Source of the DNA: Microbacterium flavescens
GTDB lineage: Bacteria; Actinomycetota; Actinomycetes; Actinomycetales; Microbacteriaceae
Assembly: GCF_018588945.1 (NCBI RefSeq)
Contig: NZ_JAFIWA010000007.1
Span: forward strand, 62,001 to 126,000
Reading direction: 5' to 3'
DNA length: 64,000 nt
Positions 40,068 through 49,115 of this stretch are shown in pieces; the stretch's first letter is position 1; each line of letters opens with the position of its first letter. The position numbers and the translations under genes were made by a program. The notes beneath the pieces were generated by a model. The model was not told the DNA's origin. It did no database searches and worked only from the letters and a program-made list of their open reading frames with translations.

Positions 40068-41074
40068 CCGAAGCGTCGGTCACCTGCTGGGACCATACGC
40101 TCGCCCGCTGTGATCGGACCCGCGAACGACTTCTTGGTGCCGGCTTCGTCATAGCCCGCGGGCATGGGAAAGACGATGTCGTCGTCTGCGTTCGCCCCGA
40201 GGACGGATCGGTAGCCGAGCGCTGCCACGCCCAGATCCTCCTCGAGGTACGCCTGGCCCGCGGTATCCGCGGCAGCCCGGAATCGGTCGCGTGCTTTCTC
40301 CCACTGAAGCTCGGTCGCCCGGAAACTGGCGTTATGGCCGGGCATGGTCGGGTCTGGAAGCTCCCGACCCCAAGTGACCTTGTCGTGCAGGTAGTCAGCG
40401 ATCGCATTCAGTCCGGTGACAAACGCATGAGCTTGGGAGTCCCACTGCACTTGGCCGCGCAAGCACGCATCGTAAAGTGCCACCTCGACGAAGAGTCCTC
40501 CGGGCCGCGAATCCAGGATTTCACGACGGGCCTGGCGGAGGAGCTTCACTGTCGGGACATACATGCCATCCATCGTGGCGTTCATGGCTGTCTTGAGATC
40601 AGTGAGCTTCTCGGGGTTGGTGCTCTGCCAATCGTCGGAGTCCTTCTTTGGGATCTCCCAATAGCCGTCGCCGCGAGGACGTGCCGGTACGGCATCGACG
40701 TAGAGCCCGTCATACTCCGGGAAAGAGACCTGCAGGGATCGCGCCTGGCGCCGCACGCGCGGCGCACCGGAATCGTCGCGACCGTATTCGCTGTCGAGCA
40801 CCTTGAAGAAGGCCGCGAGGACATCCTGGCCAGAAACGCTGGAGTCGATGGTTTGCATCCGACAGAACACGTCTACATCCTTCACTCGCCGGATCGACAC
40901 ATCTCGCTTGTACGAACCGATTAGCACAGGGGAGAGTCCCCAGGCCTTCAGAGAATTAGCCCCAGTCAGCACGTCGCGCACGGACGAGTGCGCAAGCGGT
41001 GCGTTCGTTTTGTCCGCCGAAGAAGGCTCGACCATCGTCAATGCGGTGGCAAAGCAGTTACTCAGAGTCGCCAT
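40064..41074 (-). CDS. CBASS CD-NTase (cGAS-like nucleotidyltransferase)
   Basis: A 336-residue nucleotidyltransferase that makes a cyclic oligonucleotide alarm signal. The core motif is GSYKRD (53-58), with catalytic Asp66 and Asp68 in KDVDVF and a third Asp127 in YVDAVPA. The protein ends AGDRRFG; a C-terminal Gly is what Cap2 would activate. The start at 41074 has GGGGGAGAA just before; an ATG at 41110 is an alternative. It is the first gene of a CBASS operon on the minus strand. The clade and nucleotide product cannot be told by eye. Confidence 0.88.
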   Translation of the reverse strand: MATLSNCFATALTMVEPSSADKTNAPLAHSSVRDVLTGANSLKAWGLSPVLIGSYKRDVSIRRVKDVDVFCRMQTIDSSVSGQDVLAAFFKVLDSEYGRDDSGAPRVRRQARSLQVSFPEYDGLYVDAVPARPRGDGYWEIPKKDSDDWQSTNPEKLTDLKTAMNATMDGMYVPTVKLLRQARREILDSRPGGLFVEVALYDACLRGQVQWDSQAHAFVTGLNAIADYLHDKVTWGRELPDPTMPGHNASFRATELQWEKARDRFRAAADTAGQAYLEEDLGVAALGYRSVLGANADDDIVFPMPAGYDEAGTKKSFAGPITAGERMVPAGDRRFG

Positions 41075-41355
41075 TTCTCCCCCAATGCGGGCCGACAATG
41101 GCTCGCTCACGCAATGCTATCCACCGCCGCCGACAGCGACGCTGCAGTCCCTATTGACTCGGTGCGGGGTAAACGCGATTCGTTTTACATTCGCGCCGAG
41201 TGCCGCGGCGTTCCTAGCTAAAGCGCCGCACGGACGAGCGGCGACCGTGCGACACTCTCGGCGAGCCGCGGACGACTCCCCGCTACGTCGCACTTACCTC
41301 AGTCGTGTCGCGTGACAACAGATTGACAACACTTGACCGCGAAAGGGGTGCATTG

Positions 41356-41425
41356 GGACGTCGGTATCCGACGATGCGCGCAGCGCCAAACCGCCTGCGC
41401 GGGTTCGAGCCCTACGGCGTCCACC
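41356..41425 (+). other. tRNA-like sequence, possible old attachment scar
   Basis: GGACGTC (41356-41362) can pair with GGCGTCC (41416-41422) and a T-loop-like GGGTTCGAGCCC precedes it, so the ends look like a tRNA. The anticodon and D-arms are not convincing. It sits between the CBASS operon and the metabolic genes of the island, where an older attachment junction could be. The rest of 41075-41482 holds the CBASS promoter region but no gene. This is a weak call. Confidence 0.3.
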
Positions 41426-41482
41426 CTTTGCGAAGACCCCGAGATCCTTAGCTCGGCGACACACCGTTAGAGCCTCGACGAA

Positions 41483-42799
41483 CTACCTATCGGCGCTTGG
41501 AAGGGACCGTTCACGGACCCGCTTCCAGATCAGGTCCAATGTGATCGCTGCCAGAACGATCACCACGAGGGCGATAGCGGTTCTCGGCTCATTGACCAAC
41601 GTGGTCGTCGTGAAGACCACGAAAGTCCCCAGTGTGGCGACGAGAGCGACGATCAAGATCAGGAGGCTGGCGCCTGTTTCTCGGTAGGTCCGAAAGTGGG
41701 AAACCGTGACGGCGGAGAAGATGAGCAGAGCGACCGCGCTGCCCAGCGAAGCGATGGCGTTCAGGTCTAGGGCGACGATCATGAAGATCGTGAGCAGGGC
41801 CATCACGAGGAGCCCGAACGGCGCCCTTCCGCCGATTTGGCGAGCGAAGGCGCCGGGGAATTGGCCAACCTGCGCGAGATGGCGTGTCATGCCCGCGGAC
41901 GGGTAGAGGCTCGCATTCACCGCTCCAGCCGTGGAGAAGAGGGCGGTGATCACCATGAGCGCGTATCCCGCCTCACCGAGCGTCGGTTTGGCAGCTTCCG
42001 CGAGTGCAGTGGGACCGTATTCGACGACTTCGTCAGCGGTGAGCGTGCCGAACACCCCGAGCGAGACGGCCACGTACACAGCGGTCGCGATGAGGAGCGC
42101 TAGGTACATTGCGCGAGGGAGCTGGCGGGCGGGACGGGGAAGGTCTTTCGCAGTGAAGGTGATGACTCCGAAGCCAAGGAAGGCGAAGAAGGTCAGGGCG
42201 ACGCTGGAGATGATCTCTCGAACCCCGGGATACCCGGCGGGACTCAGGAGAGATGGGTTCCAGTTCGCGATCGTGACGATGGCGAACAGGGTCAGGATGG
42301 CGAGCACGACATTGACGATGACAGCTTGCACCCTCGCCACGGCGCTCGATCCGACGACGTTGAGCGTGGTCATGACGACGACGAGAAGGACGGCGAACAC
42401 AACCGCCCAGACGGGGTCGTCATCGGTCGCCACTGCGCTTGCGTATCCGCCGAAGGATGTCGCGACCATCGCTGCGACGATGGCTCCAGTCATGTAGAAG
42501 AGCCACGACACGATGCCGGTCACGTGCCCCTCTCCAAATCCCTTGGCGAGGTAGGTCAGCATGCCGCCGGAAGACGGGTACGCCGATCCCAGTTTGGCGA
42601 ATGAGTAGCCCTGCAGCCCGGCGATCGCGCCTGCGATCAGGAACGAGAGCCACACCGCCGACCCGGCGACCGCGCCGGCTGCCCCGAGCAACGCGAAGAT
42701 GCCCGCGCCGACCATCGCCCCGACGCCGATGAACGACGCCTGAACGACCGTCATGCGCTTCGCCTCGGCCGGGGCGCTCACCATCGGGTCCTCGCTCAA
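41483..42799 (-). CDS. APC-superfamily amino-acid permease
   Basis: A 438-residue permease with 12 predicted helices. The family start SFIGVGAMVGAGIFALLG is present, followed by SFLIAGAIAGLQGYSFAKLG. The region FFAFLGFGVITFTAKDLPRPARQLPRAM is the APC consensus around TM6. It probably imports an amino acid or peptide-derived solute. Its start overlaps the dipeptidase stop as ATGA (42796-42799), so the two are one operon with the DcuA-like transporter upstream. Confidence 0.88.
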   Translation of the reverse strand: MSEDPMVSAPAEAKRMTVVQASFIGVGAMVGAGIFALLGAAGAVAGSAVWLSFLIAGAIAGLQGYSFAKLGSAYPSSGGMLTYLAKGFGEGHVTGIVSWLFYMTGAIVAAMVATSFGGYASAVATDDDPVWAVVFAVLLVVVMTTLNVVGSSAVARVQAVIVNVVLAILTLFAIVTIANWNPSLLSPAGYPGVREIISSVALTFFAFLGFGVITFTAKDLPRPARQLPRAMYLALLIATAVYVAVSLGVFGTLTADEVVEYGPTALAEAAKPTLGEAGYALMVITALFSTAGAVNASLYPSAGMTRHLAQVGQFPGAFARQIGGRAPFGLLVMALLTIFMIVALDLNAIASLGSAVALLIFSAVTVSHFRTYRETGASLLILIVALVATLGTFVVFTTTTLVNEPRTAIALVVIVLAAITLDLIWKRVRERSLPSADR

Positions 42800-44148
42800 C
42801 GCACTGAGGCCACGAAGTTCTCGATGAACGCGACCTGCGCCACGATCATCCGTTCGATCTCCTGTGGGTCTACCGACTCATCGGAGGCATGGATCCGCGC
42901 TTTAGCGGTGTCTTCGGCGCCCCACAGGATGATCGACGCGTCAGGCGCGACCTTCTGTAGCGATGCGACGAGCGGAATCGACGCACCGCTTCCGATCGAT
43001 TCCGCCGGCGAGCCGTACGCCTGCTCCAGTGCACTGTTTGCCGCCACGATCGCGGGGTGGGAGGAATCCACCGCAAAAGCATGCCCCGTCTTGATCTTGG
43101 TCACCTCAACCGCACAGTTCCACGGCCGCTGAGACCGCAAGTGCGACATCAGCGCCTCGAGCTGCGCATCGGCATCCGATCCCGGAACGATCCTCATGGA
43201 GAGCTTGGCCGTGATCTCCGGCAGAAGGACATTGGAAGCCTCGGCGGTATTCGGAATGTCCATCCCCAGGACGGTGACGGACGGCTTTGCCCAGATGCGG
43301 TCGGACAAAGAGCCGGTGCCCAGGTAGTCGACTCCCGGAAGGATCGCCGACCCTTCCCTGTACACCGATTCCTCCATCGCGGCCCCTTCCCACGTCGAGC
43401 TATCCACGCCGGGAATGACGGTGTCGCCGTTCTCGTCGTGGAGGGTGTCGAGGATGCGGATCATCGCCGTCATCGCGTCGGGGGCCGCACCACCGAAAAG
43501 CCCCGAGTGCACGGGATAGGCAAGGGTACGAACGGTCAAAGTGCAGGCCACGTCGCCTCGCAGAGCCGTCGTGAGGCCCGGGCGACCGACGACCTGCCCT
43601 CCAATGTCGGCGATCACGTACGCGTCCGCGGCGAACCGCTCAGGGTTGGCTTCGACGAACTCCTCCAGGTGCGAGATCGTCTCCTCCTCGCCCTCCACCA
43701 GCAGCTTGATCCGACAGGGGCGGTCAGGCCCGAGCAGCTTCAGCGTCGCGTAGTGCATCACGAGCCCAGACTTGTCGTCGGCAGCGCCGCGCCCGTAGAT
43801 ACGTCCATCCGCCCCGGTCACCGGCTCGAAGGGCTCCGTGGACCATCGCTGGCTTTTCGGAGCAGGCTGCACATCGTAATGCGCGTACAGCATGACGGTC
43901 GGTGACCCCTCTGGACCCGGAAGGTCTGCGAAAACGCATGGGTAGCCGCCCGGAACGTCGAGGAGTTCCACGCCGGTCGCCCCGGCGGCTTCGAACAGTT
44001 CGACGACCGCCGCGCCCATTGCATGAACGGGTGCGGAATCGAAGCCAGGGAAGGCAATGGAGGGGATCCGGACGAGGGTGCGGAGGCGCTCCACAACGTC
44101 CGGCATGAGCCCCGCTGCCTCGGCTGCGAGGCTGTCGCTCTGGGACAT
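42796..44148 (-). CDS. M20-family metallo-dipeptidase
   Basis: A 450-residue cytosolic zinc dipeptidase. Metal-binding and catalytic residues are in place: YAHYDVQP, GRGAADDKSG, VEGEEETIS, VIADIG and IHASDESV. The central lid domain contains YPVHSGLFGGAAPDAMTAM. Length and motifs match M20 dipeptidases or carnosinase-like enzymes. It shares an operon with an APC permease and a DcuA-like transporter, so it may release an amino acid (perhaps aspartate) from imported dipeptides. That part is inference. Confidence 0.9.
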   Translation of the reverse strand: MSQSDSLAAEAAGLMPDVVERLRTLVRIPSIAFPGFDSAPVHAMGAAVVELFEAAGATGVELLDVPGGYPCVFADLPGPEGSPTVMLYAHYDVQPAPKSQRWSTEPFEPVTGADGRIYGRGAADDKSGLVMHYATLKLLGPDRPCRIKLLVEGEEETISHLEEFVEANPERFAADAYVIADIGGQVVGRPGLTTALRGDVACTLTVRTLAYPVHSGLFGGAAPDAMTAMIRILDTLHDENGDTVIPGVDSSTWEGAAMEESVYREGSAILPGVDYLGTGSLSDRIWAKPSVTVLGMDIPNTAEASNVLLPEITAKLSMRIVPGSDADAQLEALMSHLRSQRPWNCAVEVTKIKTGHAFAVDSSHPAIVAANSALEQAYGSPAESIGSGASIPLVASLQKVAPDASIILWGAEDTAKARIHASDESVDPQEIERMIVAQVAFIENFVASVR

Positions 44149-44209
44149 GATTTCTCCTTCAGGGTGATCCCGTCCGACTAACGGCTGCGAGATCAGGGAT
44201 GAGCGATGT

Positions 44210-45673
44210 TCAAACAGGAATGACGAGCTGGATCAGCAGGCCCGTGGCCACCACGGCCACCCACGAAACCAGCATCGGGATTGTGAAGGAGTGCCAGACC
44301 GGAACCTGCGTCAACTTGGTGGACCCGGTCATGTCGGTCTCGACCGATGCGATCTGAGATCCGTTTGCGGGGAACAACCAGACACCGATCAAAGAAGGCC
44401 ACATCGCCGTGATGATGCCCGGCGCCAACCCGGCGACCAAGGCAATGGGGATCAGCGTGTTTGTCGTCGCCGACTGGCTCGTCGTCAGACCGCACACGAT
44501 GAAGAGGGCCACGGCGAGCCAGAGCGGCTGCGCCTCAATGAGGGCGCCGAGGGGCTCGATGATGGTCTCCTCGTTGGCGGAGATGAAGGTATCCGCCATC
44601 CAGGCAATGCCGAACAGGGCGACGGCTGCGACGAAGCCCGCACGGAGCAGCGGCTGCTCCACCACGAGAGACGGCTTCACCTTCCGCACCAGGATGATCA
44701 CCAGCGCCGCGCTGAACATCACCATCTCGATGACGATGGACATCCCGATGGGAACCAGTTCGCCCTCCGCGTCCGGGAAGGCCGGCCGCAATCCCGGAAA
44801 GAGGCCCAGGATGACGACGAGGAACGTCCCGGCCATGAAGATCCAGGCGGCCGTCTTGCCGCCCTCGGGCACGGGGTGTTCGATCGGCACGGCCTTGGCG
44901 GCCGTGCGCGAGGGCTGCACGCTTGACGTCGCCGTGCCGGCTTCATCGGCCCCAGGGGTCGGCGTTCCGGCGGAGACGCTGGCACCGCCACCGTACTTCG
45001 CCTCGTACTGAGCCTGCAGCGCCGCGGGGACCTCGACCGTGCCGTTCTTCACGCGCTTAAGGAACTCGGGATCGTCGAGCAGGTCCTTGCCCAGGCGCTG
45101 CTGCACGAACGACGTGGCGATGCAGGCGACGATGGCCGCCGGGATCGTGACGAGGAGAATCTGGGGCAGCCCATACCCGGTGCCCTCCATCAGAATCAGA
45201 TAGGCCGCCATCGCCGCTGAGACCGGGCTCGCGGTAATACCCAAACCCGACGTGACGGTCGAGGCGGCAAGCGCCCGTTCCGGGCGCTGACCGTTCCGAT
45301 ACGAGGTCTCATAGATCACGGGAATGAGAGCGAAGAAGATGTTCGATGTACCCGAGAGCACGGTGAAGACGAACGCAACAAGCGGCGCAACGAAGGTCAG
45401 TCGCCTCGGGTTGCGCTGAATGATCTTCGACGCGATCGCGACGAGGTAGTCGATGCCGCCGGCCGCCTGCATGGCGGACGAGGCCGTGATCACCGCGATG
45501 ATGATGAAGAACGCGTCGACAGGTGGGGAGCCCGGCGGCAGACGGAAGATGAACACCAGGATCGCGGTGCCCACCACACCCCAGAGGCCGAGGCCGATCC
45601 CGCCGGTGCGCACGCCCATGACGATTGCCCCGAGCACGACGCAGGCCTGCAGGATGACAACAAGAATCTCCAC
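44210..45673 (-). CDS. DcuA/DcuB-family C4-dicarboxylate transporter
   Basis: A 487-residue transporter with many hydrophobic helices. The N-terminus matches DcuA/DcuB closely: GVRTGGIGLGLWGVVGTAIL, PPGSPPVDAFFIIIAVITAS, ASSAMQAAGGIDYLVAIA, AASTVTSGLGITASPVSAAM. A cytoplasmic linker at about 200-260 is acidic and Pro/Thr-rich. Members exchange fumarate, succinate or aspartate. It is the first gene of an island operon with a dipeptidase and an APC permease. The gap to the dipeptidase is 61 nt, containing a weak hairpin-like AGCGATG region. The intergenic 45674-45820 has no gene. Confidence 0.87.
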   Translation of the reverse strand: MEILVVILQACVVLGAIVMGVRTGGIGLGLWGVVGTAILVFIFRLPPGSPPVDAFFIIIAVITASSAMQAAGGIDYLVAIASKIIQRNPRRLTFVAPLVAFVFTVLSGTSNIFFALIPVIYETSYRNGQRPERALAASTVTSGLGITASPVSAAMAAYLILMEGTGYGLPQILLVTIPAAIVACIATSFVQQRLGKDLLDDPEFLKRVKNGTVEVPAALQAQYEAKYGGGASVSAGTPTPGADEAGTATSSVQPSRTAAKAVPIEHPVPEGGKTAAWIFMAGTFLVVILGLFPGLRPAFPDAEGELVPIGMSIVIEMVMFSAALVIILVRKVKPSLVVEQPLLRAGFVAAVALFGIAWMADTFISANEETIIEPLGALIEAQPLWLAVALFIVCGLTTSQSATTNTLIPIALVAGLAPGIITAMWPSLIGVWLFPANGSQIASVETDMTGSTKLTQVPVWHSFTIPMLVSWVAVVATGLLIQLVIPV

Positions 45674-45820
45674 AGCGAGTCCTTACTGAGTCAGCGAGGG
45701 TGAAACCTCGAGTCCAACTGAACTGCAGACTTGCTCCCAGACAGTGCTGGGTGGCCGATCGTCACATATGCCTGGCACGTGCCCTACCGGTCGGCGATGT
45801 CGTTGACGTGCCACGCAGAC

Positions 45821-46351
45821 TCACTCGTAGGCTTCGTCGACCTCTTCGTCCAACCGCTCGCTGTCGACCGCGAGATCCTTCTGCGTCACTTTCGTCGCAT
45901 TCACCAGCGACGTCTTCACCTCGTCCGCATCGGCGGGGTCCACGACGAGGACGATCCCGGCGCTTCCGGCATTGAGAGTCTCGCTGATCGCTTCGAGATC
46001 CTTCGAGGGAGACTTGCGCGAGATGTGTCCGGCAATGGCGCCGAGACCTGCTCCGGATCCGCCTGCGACGACCAGAGCGCTTCCGAGCGCCACGGCCGGG
46101 AACAGTGCAACGGCCAGTCCCGTCGCGAGTCCGATCTTCAGACCCTTCTTGGTGCTGCGGTGTTTCCCGCTGTCCTCGCGCTTGACGAGGGTGAGCTTTC
46201 CGTCGAGACCTCGACGGATCAACGCAGCGTCGAAGAAGTCGTGCTTGTGACCTGACTCCTTGAGGTGCGTGACCATCTCGTCGAAGTCAGCATCTGCCAC
46301 AGCCTCGTCCGCGTACTGTGCGGCGATTGCCACAAACTGCTGATCAGCCAT
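45821..46351 (-). CDS. DUF1269-type small membrane-associated protein
   Basis: A 176-residue protein. The N-terminal half is a small alpha/beta domain (QQFVAIAAQYADEAVADADFDEM...KREDSGKH), followed by a glycine-rich hydrophobic hairpin (KIGLATGLAVALFPAVALGSALVVAGGSGAGLGAIAGHI) and a second alpha/beta part. This is the DUF1269 architecture. Its function is not known. It is divergent from the SHOCT gene, with 272 nt between starts; a second DUF1269 gene lies 2 kb further on. Confidence 0.75.
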   Translation of the reverse strand: MADQQFVAIAAQYADEAVADADFDEMVTHLKESGHKHDFFDAALIRRGLDGKLTLVKREDSGKHRSTKKGLKIGLATGLAVALFPAVALGSALVVAGGSGAGLGAIAGHISRKSPSKDLEAISETLNAGSAGIVLVVDPADADEVKTSLVNATKVTQKDLAVDSERLDEEVDEAYE

Positions 46352-46623
46352 GTGTGCTCCAGTCTCTTGCAGCGGCCTCGCGGCCGGGCGTGGTCATTTG
46401 GCCGAAGTCTAGGGGCGGGACGCCGCCGACTGCTATGCCCAGTTTCGCGAGTGATCGATGGGGTCCACGATCGGGGCTGGACGGCCGATGTCGGTCGCCC
46501 GGCCGGCCGCGCAGTCATCATCCTTCCCGGGTGATGAGTCTCAGGGGGATTCGCGGGATGGTGGGCTCGGGCCCACCAGACGGCCACCATCCGCGGCATC
46601 CGCGCAGACGAAGGGCAATCGCC

Positions 46624-47007
46624 ATGACCGGCAGCATTTGGGACTTCCTCCTCTGGGTGTTCTGGTTCTACATCCTGTTCGCGTGCATCTGGATCTTCAT
46701 CACGATCATCATGGATCTGTTCCGCGACCACACGCTGAACGGCTGGGGCAAGGCTCTGTGGGTCATCTTCCTGGTCGTGCTGCCGTTCCTCGCCGCACTG
46801 ATCTACCTGATCGCCCGCGGACAGGGCATGACCAAGCGCGAGCTGGAACGACGCGGCCAGGCTCAGAGCGAAGCGAACAGCTACATCCGCAGCGTCGCCG
46901 GCACCTCCTCACCCACGAGCGAGATCGAATCCGCCAAGAAGCTCCTCGACTCCGGAGCGATCACGCAGGCCGAGTACGACGCGCTCAAAGCAAAAGCCCT
47001 CGCCTGA
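46624..47007 (+). CDS. SHOCT-domain membrane protein
   Basis: A 127-residue protein. The N-terminus has two helices (FLLWVFWFYILFACIWIFIT, LWVIFLVVLPFLAALIYLI), and the C-terminal tail SPTSEIESAKKLLDSGAITQAEYDALKAKAL is the SHOCT motif. This is a phospholipase_D-nuclease-N-like membrane domain plus SHOCT arrangement often seen in actinobacteria. The upstream open frame to 46318 lacks a ribosome-binding site. Its role is unclear, perhaps membrane stress; it is likely co-expressed with the next gene. Confidence 0.75.
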   Translation: MTGSIWDFLLWVFWFYILFACIWIFITIIMDLFRDHTLNGWGKALWVIFLVVLPFLAALIYLIARGQGMTKRELERRGQAQSEANSYIRSVAGTSSPTSEIESAKKLLDSGAITQAEYDALKAKALA

Positions 47008-47067
47008 GTCTCTCCACGAGGAGGCCATGATGGGCAGACATCGTTGGGCGGGTCATCGGAGGCTCCT

Positions 47068-48210
47068 GTGGTAGTCACGTCGGCCTGGAACGGCATCCGC
47101 GTTGCTGGTGCCGCGGGGGCGGTGCTCCTGGTGGTGGCGGGCCTCGCAGGATGCGCGGCCGATGTCAGCGCGATCGACAGGGCAGAGGCGAGAGTGACTG
47201 CGAAGGCGAACGCCCTGTCCGACGCCCAAGCCCAGCTGACGGCGGCGTCGGAGACATTCTGCGAGGCGAGCAAGACGTACGTTCTGGCCCTCGATCGCTA
47301 CGGGGATGTGCTGAACGAGACGGCGCCGACCGTCGGGGATGTGAAGCTCGCCGGAGACGACTTGGTTGCGCCGAGGGAAGACGCTCTCGACGGCGCGGAG
47401 GCGGCCGTAGCGGCCCAGCAAGACGTCGTCACCGCGGAACGAGAGCTGCTCGAGGCGCAAGCGGCGCTCGCGCAGGAGCAGTCGGGAGCCTCGGCTGCGC
47501 CCGGCGCGGAGGTCCCCACGCCACCGGCCCCGACCCCGCTGGCCGCCTCGACGACCGTGGACCGTGTCACGCAAGCTGAATCGGAGTTCGCAGCGGCGCA
47601 GGACGCGATCACCGACGACACCCCGCTGTCGGACGCGTCCGAGCGGTTCAACAGCGCGGCCGTTGCTCTTGAGGTCGCTTGGCTGCGGCTGTTCGCGGAA
47701 ACGGGGTGCCTCTCGGCGGATGAGGCGCTGCAGGCGCAGGAAGCGGTGAGCGCGTACACGACTGCGCTGCAGCAGGACCTCTTCGACGCCGGGTACTACG
47801 ACGGCGCGATCGACGGCGTGTACGGGCCGCAGACCGTCGCCGCGGTAGAGGCGCTGCAGGAAGCGAACGGACTCAACGTCACGGGTACCGTCGACAACGC
47901 GACTGCCGACGCGCTCCAGGCCGAGCTACTGGCGCTGGGCGGGGCTGCAGCACAGCAGTCGGTCGCTACGACCGCCGCGATTCAGCAGACGCTCAAGCTC
48001 CTGGGATTCTGGGACGGACCGGTGGACGGTGTGTGGACGCCTGCTTTGACGGAGGCGGTCGTAGGGGTGCAGATCGAGCTGGGAGTCGAGCCGACCGGCA
48101 CAGTCGACGCAGCGACCGTTCATGCATTCCAAGCAGCGATCGCACAGATCACCCAGCCGAATCCGCCGGAGACCCCATCTCCGACGCCCTCCGCTTCAGA
48201 CGGGCCATAA
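47068..48210 (+). CDS. peptidoglycan-binding lipoprotein
   Basis: A 380-residue lipoprotein. The GTG at 47068 has GGAGG 5 nt before it; a TTG at 47044 is less likely. A signal peptide ends in lipobox LAGC. A long helical, Ala/Gln/Glu-rich middle (about 30-150; EARVTAKANALSDAQAQLTA) suggests coiled coil. Two PG_binding_1 domains follow: QQDLFDAGYYDGAIDGVYGP and QTLKLLGFWDGPVDGVWTP. It would sit on the outer membrane face and hold the cell wall. Island cargo, near two DUF1269 genes. Confidence 0.8.
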   Translation: MVVTSAWNGIRVAGAAGAVLLVVAGLAGCAADVSAIDRAEARVTAKANALSDAQAQLTAASETFCEASKTYVLALDRYGDVLNETAPTVGDVKLAGDDLVAPREDALDGAEAAVAAQQDVVTAERELLEAQAALAQEQSGASAAPGAEVPTPPAPTPLAASTTVDRVTQAESEFAAAQDAITDDTPLSDASERFNSAAVALEVAWLRLFAETGCLSADEALQAQEAVSAYTTALQQDLFDAGYYDGAIDGVYGPQTVAAVEALQEANGLNVTGTVDNATADALQAELLALGGAAAQQSVATTAAIQQTLKLLGFWDGPVDGVWTPALTEAVVGVQIELGVEPTGTVDAATVHAFQAAIAQITQPNPPETPSPTPSASDGP

Positions 48211-48311
48211 GTTGGGTGCCCCACGATCCGAGCGAGCTCGGCAGGTGAGGATCGAGTCTTGCGGAGAAAGCGCCGGGAGCACCAGTCTGAGCATGACGAA
48301 AGGGACCCCAC

Positions 48312-48830
48312 ATGAGTGAGCACAACTACACGCTGGTCATCGCCGCGTATGACAACGCGGATGCCGCAAAGGCTGACTTCGCGGCCATGAAGCAGATCGA
48401 TGACTTGTCCGTCGAGGCGGCCGTCGTGATGTCACGGGACGCCGGAGGCAAAGTCGAGGTGGCCGAGCATGGCGGCAAACTGATCGCGCGCGGCACTGGT
48501 ATCGGTGCCGTCAGCGGATTGGTTGTCGGCCTGTTCGCTCCACCGCTGCTGCTCTCCGGAGTCGTCGGGGCCGGCGTCGGCGCCGGTGTGGGTGCGATCG
48601 TGAAGCGTCACGAGGAGAAGCAGATCGGCGTCGACGTAGAGGAATGGCTGCCACCGGGCTCATCGGCGGTCGTCGCGGTCGTCGACAACCTCTATCTCGA
48701 CCGTGTTCAGGCTGCGATCGCTCAGGCCACCAAGAAGCTCGACAAAGCGATCGACAAGGGCGATTACGACGCCATCGTGAAGGCCGTCAACGAGGGCGAC
48801 GAGAAGATCATCGACGCGATCCAGTCCTGA
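48312..48830 (+). CDS. DUF1269-type protein, second copy
   Basis: A 172-residue protein with an N-terminal alpha/beta domain (MSEHNYTLVIAAYDNADAAKADF), a hydrophobic Gly-rich hairpin (GTGIGAVSGLVVGLFAPPLLLSGVVGAGVGAGVG) and a C-terminal domain containing VEEWLPPGSSAVVAVVD. The layout is the same as the gene at 45821, but the sequences differ clearly, so it is not a recent duplicate. Function unknown; it may be an envelope-stress protein. Confidence 0.78.
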   Translation: MSEHNYTLVIAAYDNADAAKADFAAMKQIDDLSVEAAVVMSRDAGGKVEVAEHGGKLIARGTGIGAVSGLVVGLFAPPLLLSGVVGAGVGAGVGAIVKRHEEKQIGVDVEEWLPPGSSAVVAVVDNLYLDRVQAAIAQATKKLDKAIDKGDYDAIVKAVNEGDEKIIDAIQS

Positions 48831-48851
48831 GCATCTCGCCGCCCTATTGAG

Positions 48852-49010
48852 TGGCGCTTCCTCGAGGTGCACACCGTAAGGCCCTCTCACGAGGACGACG
48901 GGTACGCCCGCGCACTCGCGTTCTACGACGCGGTCAAGTTCGCACCGTGGAAGAGCGCGAAAGCGTCGACTGGGACGGCCCGACACTGCTGACGATCGAG
49001 ATTTCGTAGC
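48852..49010 (+). pseudogene. GNAT acetyltransferase remnant
   Basis: This 159-nt stretch reads WRFLEVHTVRPSHEDDGYAR and ALAFYDAVKF, then after a frame change VDWDGPTLLTIEIS and a stop. That matches the C-terminal half of GNAT acetyltransferases, with FLEVHTV-like, YARxxAFY and final W-G-P segments. It lacks the N-terminal acetyl-CoA site and its frame is broken, so it is a fragment. The 105 nt to the integrase have no gene. Confidence 0.45.
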
Positions 49011-49115
49011 CTCACAAGCCACAACTGGCAACAGTTATCCACAAGACACACCCGCCTCGTGGCCGCACCGCCCCACGCCCCGCATCTCAGGGCTACCCTG
49101 GCCGCGAGGTGACAC

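Noticed and set aside
41075-41200. Promoter boxes for the CBASS operon
   Set aside because: A TAGCAT-like -10 is possible but has no good -35; too weak to list.
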